Below, one piece after another: positions 34,588 to 46,921 of a DNA stretch of 64,000 nt. This stretch comes from Haematobia irritans (Eukaryota; Arthropoda; Insecta; Diptera; Muscidae). The position numbers and the translations under genes are program-made. The stretch spans positions 43,696,557 to 43,760,556 of the forward strand of contig NC_134400.1 of the NCBI RefSeq assembly GCF_050003625.1. Direction: 5' to 3'. Positions within the stretch are counted from its first letter, which is position 1. Each line of letters starts with the position of its first letter. The notes below the pieces were generated by a model, which saw only the letters and a program-made list of their open reading frames with translations, was not told the DNA's origin and did no database searches.

Positions 34588-35064
34588 TGTTAACATATTT
34601 GGCAAATTGATGCAAGATGTTAGATGTGTGTAGTGTAAAAAGATTATTAAGGCCGGTATTAAGTTGGCATTATCGCTCTAAAATGACACTGTTTTGCCTT
34701 TTACTACACCCAGAGAAGGAATATGATCACCTCGAACATGTTTTTGTTTGCTCTTGAAATATGTTTGAGGTGATCATATTCCTCCTCTGCGTGTATTCTT
34801 TAATAATTCCTTTTAAAGAAAATTAACTTTTTCAATTGTTTTAGCTGCAAAACTGGAACTTAATGCCCGCTATTATATTTGAAGGTGTCCGTCAACTCCT
34901 CTTGGACTACTTATTAATAAAGAGGAACTAATCTTTGTTTTTATACATTTTACTGTTTAACTTACTAACTCTACTGTCCTAACTCTAATAAGAGTATAGT
35001 GTCTGTCCTTTCTTTATTTTTATGAAGATCCCTTTGAAATTTTTGTATATTTTCCACCGTTTTT
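34588..35064. mobile_element. MITE-like/V-type segment with hairpin insert Y2
   Basis: GGCCGGTATTAAGTTGGCAT (34650) and AACTTAATGCCCGC (34855) are imperfect inverted repeats around a core that matches 45108-45385. The surrounding text (GGTGTCCGTCAACTCCTC, AGAGTATAGTG) is also shared with that stretch of V2. It may be the other side of the element broken by A9/A10. Confidence 0.55.
34707..34793. mobile_element. Y2: 87-bp minimal copy of the foldback MITE
   Basis: CACCCAGAGAAGGAATATGA and TCATATTCCTCCTCTGCGTG are inverted repeats with almost no loop, flanked by TA. The corresponding stretch at 45122-45145 (GCCTTTTATTTTTCTTTAAT) is an empty site. Confidence 0.82.
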
Positions 35065-36360
35065 TATACCCTTTACAACTACTGTGGTACAGGGTATAAT
35101 AAGTTTGTGCATTTGTATGTAACGCCAAGAAGGAAAAGTCTGAGACCGATTAGCATACCGATCGTCTTAGAATTAAATGCTGAGTCGATTTAGCGATGTC
35201 GGTCTGTCTGTCTGTCTGTTCATGTATTTTTGTGCGCAAAGTACAGGTCGCAGTTTAAGTCCGATCGTCCTCAAATTTGGCATAGGGTCGTTTTTTGAGA
35301 CAAAGACAATCGCTATTGATTTTGGAAAAAATCGGTTCAGATTTAGATATAGCTTCCATATATATTTATCCCCGATCTGATCATAATTGGCGTGTTTATC
35401 AACCGATGTTCTTCAAATTCAGTACATCCGAATATTTCAAGAGTCTCGAAAAACTTGCAACATATCAGTCAAATCGGTTCAGATTTAGATATAACTCCCA
35501 TATATATATTTCGTCCGATTTAGATTCATATGACCACATAGGCCAAAGTTTACTACCGATTTTCGTGAAATTTTGCATAAAGAGTAGAATTGACATTCTA
35601 CCACTGCTTGGTAAATTTGATTGAAATCGGCTCAGATTTAGATATAGCTCCCATATATATTTTTCGTCCGATTTGCACTTATATGGCCTCAAAAGCCAGA
35701 GTTTTGCTGTGGTATAGTTGAGTTTTGACCGAGAGGTACGTTTAATGATATCGTTATGTGTGCCAAATTTGGTTGAAATCGTTTCAGATTTAGATATAGC
35801 TCCCATATATATCTTTCGCCCAATTTACACTCAAATGACCACGGGGCCAGAGTTCCCATTTACGTAAAATTTTGCAGAGTTAGCAGAATTATTATTCTAA
35901 CTATGCATGTCAAATTTAGTCAAAATCGGTTCAGATTTAGCTCCCATATGTATGTATACCAGAGTTGGGAAAATATGGCAGAATATTTCATATTTTAGAC
36001 CCATTTTCAATGGGATTTTCCTCCAATTGACTGCATAGTTTCCACGGAGAATATATTTAATATGCTATTTAAGTGTGTCAAGTTTGATCTAATTTGCTTT
36101 AGATTTAGATAAAGCCTCCATATATTCGTTCTTCCGGTTGAGTTTTAAATAAGGCTCCAAGTCGCCCGACTTGAACAAATAATATATCACCACCCACACT
36201 TGACCACATATCTTCGCAAGATCTAACCAATATCCTAGTAAAATCGTCACTGCTGAGTAGTAAAAATTGCAAATGTTACTCAAATTGTCTTATATCTCGA
36301 ATACAAATATTCTTTTGTACAATTGCATTAAAATTTCTCTCGCTTCATATTTCCCATATT
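35065..36360 (-). mobile_element. B3: family B element, left part
   Basis: It starts TATACCCTTTACAACTACTG, with a GTCT tract at 35201-35220 and several diverged 153-bp-type monomers (GGTTCAGATTTAGATATAGC, CTCCCATATAT). It ends at ATATTTCCCATATT, where B4 begins. Its tail resumes at about 51995 (ACTAACATTGTGTTCCACCC). Confidence 0.75.
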
Positions 36361-37511
36361 TATACCCTTCACCACTGCTGTGGTACAGGGTATAATAAGT
36401 TTGTGCATTTGTATGTAACGCCGAGAAGCAGTAGTCGTAGACCCATCTTTTAGTATACCGCTCGGCTTAGAATAAAATTCTGAGTCGATTGATTGGCATA
36501 GGGTCCTTTTTCAAATTTGGCATAGGGTCCTTTTTCGGCTCAAAGACGCTCCCTATTGATTTTGGAAAAAATCGGTTCAGATATAGTTGTCATATATATT
36601 TATAATCGATCTATTCATAAATTACGTATTTATCAACCGATCTTCTTCCAATTTCGTATAATCGAATATTTTGCGAGTCTCGTAAAATTTGCAAAATATC
36701 AGTCAAATCGGTACAGATTTAGATATAGCTCCCACATATAGCTTTCGCCCGATTTACCCCCAGAAGCCAAACGTTTATTCCGAGTTACGTGAAATTTTGC
36801 ATAGGGAATAGAATTAACATTATAAATATACACACCAAATTTGGTTGAAATCGGTTCGGATTTAGATATAGCTCCCATATACGAGGGCAGTTCGGAAACT
36901 TCTTCGCCTAGCACAAAAAGCGCGGTATAAACAGAAAAAAGTTAAGTGTTTTGGAAACTTCCATCTCTGTTATGAACACATGTTAAATTTTGTTTCGATC
37001 TGGCAACTCATTCATATAGATACAGGTGTTCAATAAAGACGCATCCGCAATTTTTTTACAATGGAAAAATTAGAAATGCTTGCTGTCATTAAATATTTAC
37101 ATAAAAAAGGTTTATCGGGATAAGAAATTCATAATGATATGGTGAATGTGTTAAGTGAAAGTACTCCTTCATATGCAACAGCAAAAAATTGGGTTGCTGA
37201 ATTTAAACGTGGTCGTACACCCTCAAAAAAAATCGCTTCTTTAACATATGTTCCAAACATATTTTGCAGGAAGCACATATATTATTGCATACTGCCGAAA
37301 CATTAATATGTTTGTTTTATGTGAACATATTATATGTTTGGAAGCATTTTGAGCCAAAAATATTATATGCTTGGAAGAAGTTTTCCCAAACACGATTGTG
37401 CTCATTCCCTAACATACTCGTAATTTTCAAATTTTTTAGTTATTGGCACCTTTTTCTGTAATACAAATAATGTTGAAGAAATTATTCACTTTTATAAATT
37501 TTTTAAATTTT

Positions 37512-37592
37512 ACCTTTCGCCTGAACGGAGAATCGAACCGAGGACCATACAGTTTGTAAGCCAACACACTATCCACTGGGCTACGTAGCTGT
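37512..37592 (-). repeat. tRNA-like module in V2, minus strand
   Basis: The minus strand reads GTAGCCCAGTGGATAGTGTG (A-box-like) and GGTTCGATTCTCC (B-box-like). It is a repeated component of V elements. Confidence 0.75.
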
Positions 37593-37704
37593 TATAGTCA
37601 CCAGTAGATAATTATCGTTTTAAGTTACATTTATATAGCATAGTTTGCAGCGCCCACGAGCCCATGCAAACATTACATTATTTAACAGAAACATACATTT
37701 GTTT

Positions 37705-37775
37705 GCCACGTGGAGCAGTGGTTAGCATGTCTGCCTTGCATGCAAAGGGTCGTGGGTTCAATCCCTGCTCCGACC
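37705..37775 (+). repeat. tRNA-like module in V2, plus strand
   Basis: GTGGAGCAGTGGTTAGCATG, the anticodon-loop-like CTTGCATG and GGTCGTGGGTTCAATCCC give a 71-nt tRNA-Ala-like sequence, the best preserved copy here. The B box has one substitution (CAA for CGA). Confidence 0.75.
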
Positions 37776-38925
37776 GAACATTTTTTTTATACCCTCCACC
37801 ATAGGATGGGGGTATATTAACTTTGTCATTCCGTTTGTAACACATCGAAATACCGCTCTAAGACCCTATAAAGTATATATATTCTGGGTCGTGGTGAAAT
37901 TCTGAGTCGATCTGAGCATGTCCGTCCGTCCGTCCGTCTGTTGAAATCACGCTAACTTCCGAACGAAACAAGCTATCGACTTGAAACTTGGCACAAGTAG
38001 TTGTTATTGATGTAGGTCGGATGGTATTGAAAATGGGCCATATCGGTCCACTTTTACGTATAGCCCCGATATAAACGGACCCCCAAATTTAGCTTGCGAG
38101 GCCTCTAAGAGAAGCAAATTTCATCCGATCCGGCTGAAATTTGGTACATGGTGTTAGTATATGGTCTCTAACAACCATGCAAAAATTGGTCCACATCGGT
38201 CCATAATTATATATAGCCCCCATATAAACCGATCCCCCGATTTGGCTTGCGAGGCCTCTAAGAGAAGCCACTTTCATCCGATCCGGCTGAAATTTAGTAC
38301 ATGGTGTTAGTATATGGTCTCTAACAACCATGCAAAAATTGGTCCCCATCGGTCCATAATTATATATAGCCCCCATATAAACCGATCCCTCGATTTGGCT
38401 TGCGAGGCCTTTAAGAGAAGCAAATTTCATCCGATCCGGCTGAAATTTGGTACATGGTGTTAGTATATGGTCTCTAACAACCATGCAAAAATAGGTCCAC
38501 ATCGGTCCATAATTATATATAGCCCCCATATAAACCGATCACCAGATTTGACCTCCGGAGCCTCTTGGAAGACAAAATTCATATGATTCAGTTGAAATTT
38601 GGTACGTGGTGTTAATATATGGCCTCAAACTCCCATGTAAAAATTGGTCGGTATCGGTCCATAATTATATATAGGCCCCATATAAACCGATCCCCAGATT
38701 TGACCTCCAGAACCCCTTGGAAGAGCAAAATTCTTCCCATTCGGTTGAAATTTGGTACGTGATGTTAGTATATGGTATCCAACAACCATGCAAGAATTGG
38801 TTCCTATCAGCCCATAATTATATATAGCTCCCATATAAAACGATCCCCAGATTTGACCTCCGGTGCCTTTTGGAGAAGCAAAATTCATCCGATCTGCTTG
38901 AAATTTTGGTACGTGCACCCTCACA

Positions 38926-39895
38926 AAAAATCGCTTCTGTAACATATACTCCCAAACATATTTTGCTTCAAGCATATAAATTTTTGGGTATTGCCCAAAC
39001 ATTTATATATTTGATCTCTACCAATATATAATATGTTTGAAAGCATATTGGTCTAAACAATATATGTTTGGGTAGTCTAAGTTCCAAACATTTTGTATTT
39101 TTGCATCCAAATTCAATAATGTTGTCTTCCAAAAAACAATATGTTATTATGTGACCATATAATATGTTTGGAAACATTTTGCACCCAAAAATATTATGTG
39201 CTTAAAAAAAATTCTCCCAAAAAATATTGTGCTCAAAATTTTATTTATTTATTTATATATTTAAAATCATAATGAATTATGAAAATAAACAGGTAATATA
39301 GGTGCTAACAACATAGGTTTTCGACCTGAATGCTCAAAATTTTGTTTCTGCCTAATTGTATATTCCCCCACATCTTTCTCACTTCCACGAGATTTTTTAG
39401 TTCTTAGCACCTTTTTCTGTAATACAAACATTGTAGAAGAAATTATTCAATTTTATGATTTTTTTTATTTTAAATTTACCTTTTGCCGGACGGGGATTCG
39501 AACAGCGGACCACACAGTTTGTAAGGATCAAAGAAGTAGCTGATCAATTGCCCAAGGAAAAATAAAATGTTAATTTTGTAATAACAAGCAACAACCAACA
39601 ACTTAGTTCAATAACGCTCCCTGTTAAATAGCGCTCCAAGCTACTAAACACATATATGTTTATAGGCTATTTCTAAATTAATATATGTTTGCATCCAAGC
39701 ATATTATATTTACAAACATTTTATGTCCCAAACATAATATGCTCTAACATATTAACATATATGTCCCAAACATGTTATGCTAGTTTATGAACATTATATG
39801 CTTGCACTCAAAAATATTGTGTTTAAAAATTTGTGTTCCAAACATATAATGTTTATAGCCAAACATATGAAAAACAGTCTTTTTCAACCGTGTGG
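38926..39895. mobile_element. W: diverged V-type TIR element
   Basis: The left end CACCCTCACAAAAAATCGCT and right end ATGAAAAACAGTCTTTTTCA plus ACCGTG match V termini imperfectly. A partial minus-strand tRNA-like module is at 39477-39515. The target duplication is unclear: the flanks look like TG rather than TA. Confidence 0.65.
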
Positions 39896-40268
39896 TGATC
39901 GTATATGATATTTAACAACCATGCCAAAAGTGGTCCATATCAGTCCATAATCATATATAGCCCCCATATAAACCGATCCCGAGATTTGGTTTTGGAGCCA
40001 CTTGGAGGAGCAAATTTCATCCGAGTGAGTTGAAATTTGGTACATTGTGCTAGTATATGGTCGTTAAAAACCATGCGTAACTAGGTCCATATCGGTCTAT
40101 AGTTATATATATCCCTCAGATAAATCGATTTCCAATCACACAAAAAGTGGTCCATATCAAGTTCATCATTCTATATAGCCCCCATATTTATATTCTGGCT
40201 TTCTACGTACGGTGCAAAAGTCCATGTCGATTCGTAATTATTTGTAGACTTACCTATACATACGTTTT

Positions 40269-42378
40269 TATACCCTCCATCATAGGATGGGGGTATATTA
40301 ACTTTGTCATTCCGTTTGTAACACATCGAAATATTGCTCTAAGACCCCATAAAGTATATATATTCTGGGTCGTGGTGAAATTCTGAGTCGATCTAAGCAT
40401 GTCCGTCCGTCCGTCCGTCCGTCTGTTGAAATCACGCTAACTTCCGAACGAAACAAGCTATCGACTTGAAACTTGGCACAAGTAGTTGTTATCGATGTAG
40501 GTCGGATGGTATTGAAAATGGGCCATATCGGTCCACTTTTACGTATAGCCCCCATATAAAGGGACCCTCAGATTTGGCTTGTGGAGCCTCTAACAGAAGC
40601 ATATTTCATCCGATCCGGCTGAAATTTGGTATATGGTGTTGGTATATGGTCTCTAACAACCATGCAAAAATTGGTCCACATCGGTCCATAATTATATATA
40701 GCCCCCATATAAACCGATCCCCAGATTTGGCTTGTGGAGCCTCTAAGAGAAGCATATTTCATCCGATCCGGCTGAAATTTGGTACATGGTGTTGGTAGAT
40801 GGTCTCTAACAATCATGCAAAAATTGGTCCACATCGGTCCATAATTATATATAGCCCCCATATAAACCGATCCCCAGATTTGGCTTGTGGAGCCTCTAAG
40901 AGAAGCATATTTCATCCGATCCGGCTGAAATTTGGTACATGGTGTTGGTAGATGGTCTCTAACAATCGTGGAAAAATTGGTCCACATCGGTCCATAATTA
41001 TATATAGCCCCCATATAAACCGATCCCCAGATTTGGCTTGTGGAGCCTCTAAGAGAAGCATATTTCATCCGATCCGGCTGAAATTTGGTACATGGTGTCG
41101 GTAGATGGTCTCTAACAATCGTGCAAAAATTGGTGCACATCGGTCCATAATTATATATAGCCCCCATATAAACCGATCCCCAGATTTGGCTTGCGGAGCC
41201 TCAAAGAGAAGCAAATTTCATCCGATCCGGCTGAAATTTGGTACATGATGTTGGTATATGGTCTCTAATAACCATGCAAAAATTGGTCCACATCGGTCCA
41301 TAATTATATATGGACCCCATATAATCCGATCTCCAGATTTGGCTTGCGAAGCCCCAAAGAGAAGCAAATTGCATCCGATCCGGCTGAAATTTGGTACTTG
41401 GTATTGTTATATGGTCTCTAATAACCATGCAAAAATTGGTCCACATCGGTTCATAATTATATATAGCCCCCATATAAGCCGATCCCCAGATTTGTCTTGC
41501 GAAGTCTCCAAGAGAAGCAAATTTCACCCAATCCGGTTGTAATTTTGAACATGGTGTTAGTATATGATCTTTAACAACCGTGCCAGAATTGGTCCAGATC
41601 GTTCCATAATTATATATAGCCCCCATATAAAACGTTCTCCAGATTTGACCTCCGGAGCCTCTTGGAGGAGCAAAATTCATCCGATCCGGTTCAAATTAGG
41701 AACGTGGTGTTAGTATATGGTCGCTAACAACCATACAACAATTGGTCCAATCACTCAAAAATTGGTCCATATCGGTTCATAACCATGGTTGCCACTAGAG
41801 CCAAAATTAATCTACCAAAATTTTATTTATATAGAAAATTTTGTCAAAATTTTATTTCTATAGAAAATGTTGTCAAAATTTTATTTCTAGAGAAAATTTT
41901 GTTAAAATTTTATTCGGTTCACAATAAAATTTTCATCATTGTCAAAATTTTATTTCTATAGAAAATTTTGTTCAAATTTTATTCGGTTCATAATCATGGT
42001 TGCCACTCGAGCCAAAAATAATCTACCAAGATTTTATTTCTATAGAATATTTTGTCAAAGGCTATTTCTATAGAAAATTTTGTTAAAATTTTATTTCTGT
42101 AGAAAATTTTGTCAAAATGTTATGTCTACTTTGTCAAACTGAATTATATACGTATTGGATTGATCTTTTTTGATTTAATATATACCACGTATGGACTTAC
42201 ATACAATTTAGAAGATGGTGTTAGGAGGTTTTAAGATACCTTGCCATCGGCAAGCGTTACCGCAACTTAAGTAATTCGATTGTGGATGGCAGTGTTTAGA
42301 AAAAGTTTCTACGCAATCCATGATGGAGGGTACATAAGCTTCGGCCTGGCCGAACTTACGGCCGTACATACTTGTTTT
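40269..42378 (-). mobile_element. A11: family A element, complete, inside A13
   Basis: It starts TATACCCTCCATCATAGGAT, has a GTCC tract (40401-40420), nine or so 153-bp monomers with exact spacing (for example 40701, 40854, 41007), linker, minisatellite (41815-42125), and the hairpin end finishing CTTGTTTT. It is the reverse counterpart of A10. Confidence 0.86.
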
Positions 42379-42588
42379 GTCTAATATATACCACGTATGG
42401 ACTAACTCACAATTTAGAAAACGATTTAAGATACCACAACCCAAGTAATTCGATTGTGGATGACAGTCTTTCGTAGAAGTTTCTACGCAATCCATGGTGG
42501 AGGGTACATAAGATTCGGCCTGGCCGAACTTACGGCCGTATACACTTGTTTTTTTCAATTTACACATTTATATTTATACTATATTAAT

Positions 42589-44826
42589 TATACCCTCCAC
42601 CATAGGATGGGGGTATATTAACTTTGTCATTCCGTTTGTAACACATCGAAATATTGCTCTAAGACCCCATAAAGTGTATATATTCTGGGTCGTGGTGAAA
42701 TTCTGAGTCGATCTAAGCATGTCCGTCCGTCCGTCCGTCTGTCCGGCTGTCCGTCCGTCTGTGGAAATCACGCTAACTTCCGAACGAAACAAGCTATCGA
42801 CTTGAAACTTGGCACAAGTAGTTGTTATTGATGTAGGTCGGATGGTATTGAAAATGGGCCATATCGGACCACGTTTACGTATAGCCCCCATATAAACCGA
42901 TCCCCAAATTTGGCTTGGGGAGCCTCCCGGAGCAGCAAAATTCATCCGATCCGGTTGAAATTTGGTATGTGGTCTTAGTATACGGTCTCTAACAACCATG
43001 CAAAAATTGGTCCATATCGGTCCATAATTATATATAGCCCCCATATAAACCGATCCCCAGATTTGACCTCCGGAGCCTCTTGGAGGGGCAAAATTCATCC
43101 GATCCGATTGAAATTTGGTACCTGATGTTAGTATATGGTCTCTAACAACCATGCAAAAATTGGTCCATATCGGTCCATAATTATATATAGCCCCCATATA
43201 AACCGATCCCCAGATTTGACCTCCGGAGACTTTTGGAGGGGCAAAATTCATCCGATCCGGTTGAAATTTGGTACCTGATGTTAGTATACGGCCTCTAACA
43301 ACCATGCAAAAATTGGTCCATATCGGTCCATAATTATATATAGCTCCCATATAAACCGGTCCCCAGATTTGACCACCGGAGCCTCTTGGAGGAGCAAAAT
43401 TCATCCGATCCGGTTGAAATTTAGTACGTGGTCTTAGTATACGGTTTTTAACAACCATGCAGAAATTGGTCCATATCGGTCCATAATTGTATATAGCCCC
43501 CATATAAACCGATCCCCAGATTTGACCTCCGGAGCCTCTTGGAGGGGCAAAATTCATCCGATACGGTTGAAATTTGGTACCTGATGTTAGTTTACGGCCT
43601 ATAATAACCATGCAAAAATTGGTCCATATCGGTCCATAATTATATATAGCCCCCATATAAACCGTCCCCAGATTTGACGTCCGGAACCTCTTGGAGGAGC
43701 AAAAGTCATCCGATACGGTTGAAATTTGGTACATTTTGTCAATATATGGCCTCTAACAGCCATGTAAAAATTGGTCCATATCGGTCTTTAGTTATATATA
43801 GCCGATGACTTATTACACAAAAATTGGTCCATATCGCCAAAAACAATCTACCAAAACTTTATTTCCATAGAAAATTTTGTCAAATTTTATTACTATAGAA
43901 AGTTTTGTCAAAATTTCATTTCTATAGAAAGTTTTGTCAAAAGTTTATTTCTATACAAATGTTTGTCAAAATTTTATTTCCATAGAAAATTTTGTCAAAA
44001 TTTTATTTCTATAGAAAATTTTGTAATCTACCAAAACTTTATTTCCATAGAAAATTTTGTCAAATTTTATTACTATAGAAAGTTTTGTTAAAATTTCATT
44101 TCTATAGAAAGTTTTGTCAAAAGTTTATTTCTATAGAAATGTTTGTCAAAATTTTATTTCTATAGAAAATTTTGTAAAAAATTTATTTCTGTAGAAAATT
44201 TTGTCAACATTTTATTTCTATACAAAATTTTGTCAAAATTGCATTTCTATACAAAATTTTTGTCAACATTTTATTTCTATAGAAATTTTTGTCAAAATTG
44301 TATTGCTATAGAAAATTTTGTCAACATTTTACTTCCATAGAAAATTTTGTCAACATTTTATTTCTATAGAAAATTTTGTCAAGTTTTTATTTCTATAGAA
44401 AATTTTGTCAAATTTTTATTTCTATAGAAAATTTTGTCAAAATTTTATTTCTATAGAAAATTTTGTCAAGGTTTCATTTCTATAGAAAATTTTGTCAAAA
44501 TTTTATTTCTATAGAAAATTTTGTCAAGGTTTCATTTCTATAGAAAATTTTGTCAAAATTTTATTTCTATAGAAAATTTTGTCAAACTAGATTATATACG
44601 TATTTAATCGGCCTTTTTTTTGTTTAATATATACCCCGTATGGGCTAACTTACAATTTAGAAGACAGTGTTAAAAAGTTTTACGATACCTTGCCATCGGC
44701 AAGTGTTATCGCAACCCAAGTAATTCGATTGTGGATGACAGCCTTTAGTAGAAGTTCCTACGCAATCCATGGTGGAGGGTACATAAGCTTCGGCCTGGCC
44801 GAACTTACGGCCGTATATACTTGTTT
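42589..44826 (-). mobile_element. A12: family A element, complete
   Basis: It starts TATACCCTCCACCATAGGAT, with a mixed GTCC/GTCT tract (42721-42763), monomers to about 43810, a 730-bp minisatellite (43850-44585) and the hairpin end. The monomers include one (ILTSGTKFQ type) missing from A9. Confidence 0.86.
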
Positions 44827-46150
44827 TTAAATGAAACTTCGAAATGTGCGTTATTAAAGATTTATAGTCAGTAACAGTGCTTGATATAAACGAAATTGAC
44901 TGATTTTTGGATAAAATATTATTTTTTATTGAAAAAATAACAATATTGTAATAAAAACCTGTTTTTGGACAAAACTTTAAAATTTGGAAGGAATTCAAAA
45001 ACTAACAAAAGAAGAACGTGGAGTCGAGTATAAACATACATACATAATTTTATAATATAAAATTAAATTTATTTAGGCATGAACAGTTTTTTAATAGCAT
45101 TTAACACCATCGCTCTAAAATGCCTTTTATTTTTCTTTAATAATTCATTTTAAAGAAAATAAACTTTTTAAATTGTTTTAGCTTCAAAACTCGAAATCAA
45201 TGCCCGCTTTTATATTTGAAGGTGTCCGTCAACTCCTCGTGGACTACTTATTATTAAAGAGGAACTAAACTTTGTTTTTATATATTTTAGTGTGTAATTT
45301 TTCACTATTTCCTCCTTATTTCATTTTACTGTCCCAACTCTAAAAAGAGTATAGTGCTCTTTAGTTATTTTTATGAAGATTCTTGATTCCTTTTAACGAA
45401 CCAAGAAAAAAATTGTGCCCACAATGCCAAAATGATAAAGCAAACACATGTCCACACATACATAATATACTGCTCTCAAGGCGAAAACATATGCTGTTTG
45501 TTTTTCAAATGTCTATTCTCTTGGTTACGAATGTCTATTGTCTTTATTCAAATTAAATAATATTTAGACTTAAGCATATCAAATTTTTGGTCTTATCATA
45601 AAACAGTTTTCCGAAACAACATACAAGCGGTTTCACAGAAATTGTTCTCTTTTGATTCTTTTGCTGTGTTATGTTGATATCTTTCGTCAACTCTCCCGGT
45701 TTCCATCTCTATTTCTCTCTATACTCTCTCTGTCGCTTTGAATAAAATATCACAACATATGTATGTTTAGTCGAAATTTGTAAATTTATATATGTTTGTA
45801 TTCACACATATGATTTTTATCAAACATTCATGCCCCAAACATAATATATTCTAACATATTAACATAGATGTCCCAAACATTTAGTGTTAGTTTAGGAACA
45901 TTACATGTTCGCACTTAAATATATTGTGGTTTAAAATCGTGCCCGAAACACATTTTGTTTATATCGGAACATATGAAAAACATATTTTTCTAACAGTGTA
46001 GGTGACGTCCAAAAACAGCCAACAACAACAGAAATTGTAGCCAAAGTGCATGATATGGTATTAAATGATCGACGAATAAATGTGCGTGAAATTGCTAATA
46101 TCATGGGCATATCAAATGATCGAGTCCATTTAATGTAGCATGAAGAACTA

Positions 46151-46921
46151 CACCCTCAAAAAAAATCGCTTCTCTAACATATGTTCCAAACATATTTTGC
46201 AGGAAGCACATATATTATTGGATACTGCCGAAACATTAATATGTTTGTTTTATGTGAGCATATTATATGTTTGGAAGCATTTTGAGTCCAAAAATAGTAT
46301 ATGCTTGGAAGAATTCCTCAAAGAAGATTGTGCTCATTCCCTCACATAATTTTCACTTCCACGAAATTTTCGAGTTCTTCGCATCTTTTTCTGTAATTCA
46401 AATATGCTGTTTTTTCAAATGTCTATTCTCTTGGTTCCGAATACTAATTCTAATATTCAAATTAAATAATATTTAGACTTAAGCATATTAAATTTTTGGC
46501 CTTATCATGAAACAGTTTTCCGAAACAACATACAAGCGGTTTCACAGAAATTGCTCTAATTTCATTCTCTCGCTGTGTTATGTTGATATCTTTTTATTCA
46601 ACCCTCCCGGTTTCCATCTCTATTTCTTTCTCTATACTAACTCTCTCTCTCCGTCGCTCTCTGAATAAAGTATCACAACATATATATGTTTACTCGAAAT
46701 TTGTAAATTTATATATGTTTACATTCACACATATTATTTTTATGAAACATTCATGCCCCAAACATAATATATTCTAACATATTAACATATGTGTCCCAAA
46801 CATTTTGTGTTAGTTTAGGAACATTACATGTTTGCACTTAAATATATTGTGTTTAAAAATTGTGCCCGAAACACATTTTGTTTATATCGGAACATATGTA
46901 AAACATATTTTTCTAACAGTG
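46151..46921. mobile_element. V4: 771-bp V-type TIR element in the mariner 2 frame
   Basis: The left end CACCCTCAAAAAAAATCGCT and right end ATATTTTTCTAACAGTG are flanked by TA at 46149-46150 and 46922-46923. It lacks the tRNA-like modules, so it is a short deletion form. Many ATATGTTT/AAACATAT motifs lie near both ends. Confidence 0.85.

Larger units (their letters stand above)
37788..42555 (-). mobile_element. A13: family A element split by W and A11
   Basis: Terminal domain (GTCC tract 37920-37935), monomers to 38924, insertion W (38926-39895), further decayed monomers (39896-40190), and the inner part to 40268. A11 then sits in the T-run. The hairpin end is at 42379-42555 (GTCTAATATATACCACGTAT ... 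TTCGGCCTGGCCGAA). A2, an uninterrupted relative, shows the same text joined. Confidence 0.8.
40269..44826 (-). repeat. Right arm of the inverted pair (A11, A13 end, A12)
   Basis: Matches 30774-34587 in reverse orientation. About 446 bp (roughly 42145-42590: the A11 hairpin end, A13 hairpin end and a 36-bp spacer) is absent from the left arm. Each monomer array here has one more monomer than its partner. Confidence 0.85.
37218..45998. mobile_element. V2: V-type TIR element expanded by nested A elements
   Basis: The left end CACCCTCAAAAAAAATCGCT and right end ATATTTTTCTAACAGTG are flanked by TA (37216-37217, 45999-46000) in the mariner frame. V text is at 37218-37787 and 44827-45998. In between lie A13 (with W and A11) and A12. 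The V text contains the paired tRNA-like modules. It has no transposase, so it is non-autonomous. Confidence 0.82.

Noticed and set aside
742..43734. Long open frames through the 153-bp arrays (up to 386 codons, on both strands)
   Set aside because: 153 is divisible by three, so one stop-free monomer gives an open frame of any length. Both strands are open in the same arrays, starts are arbitrary, and the frames run into terminal-domain and microsatellite DNA. No protein family is recognisable.
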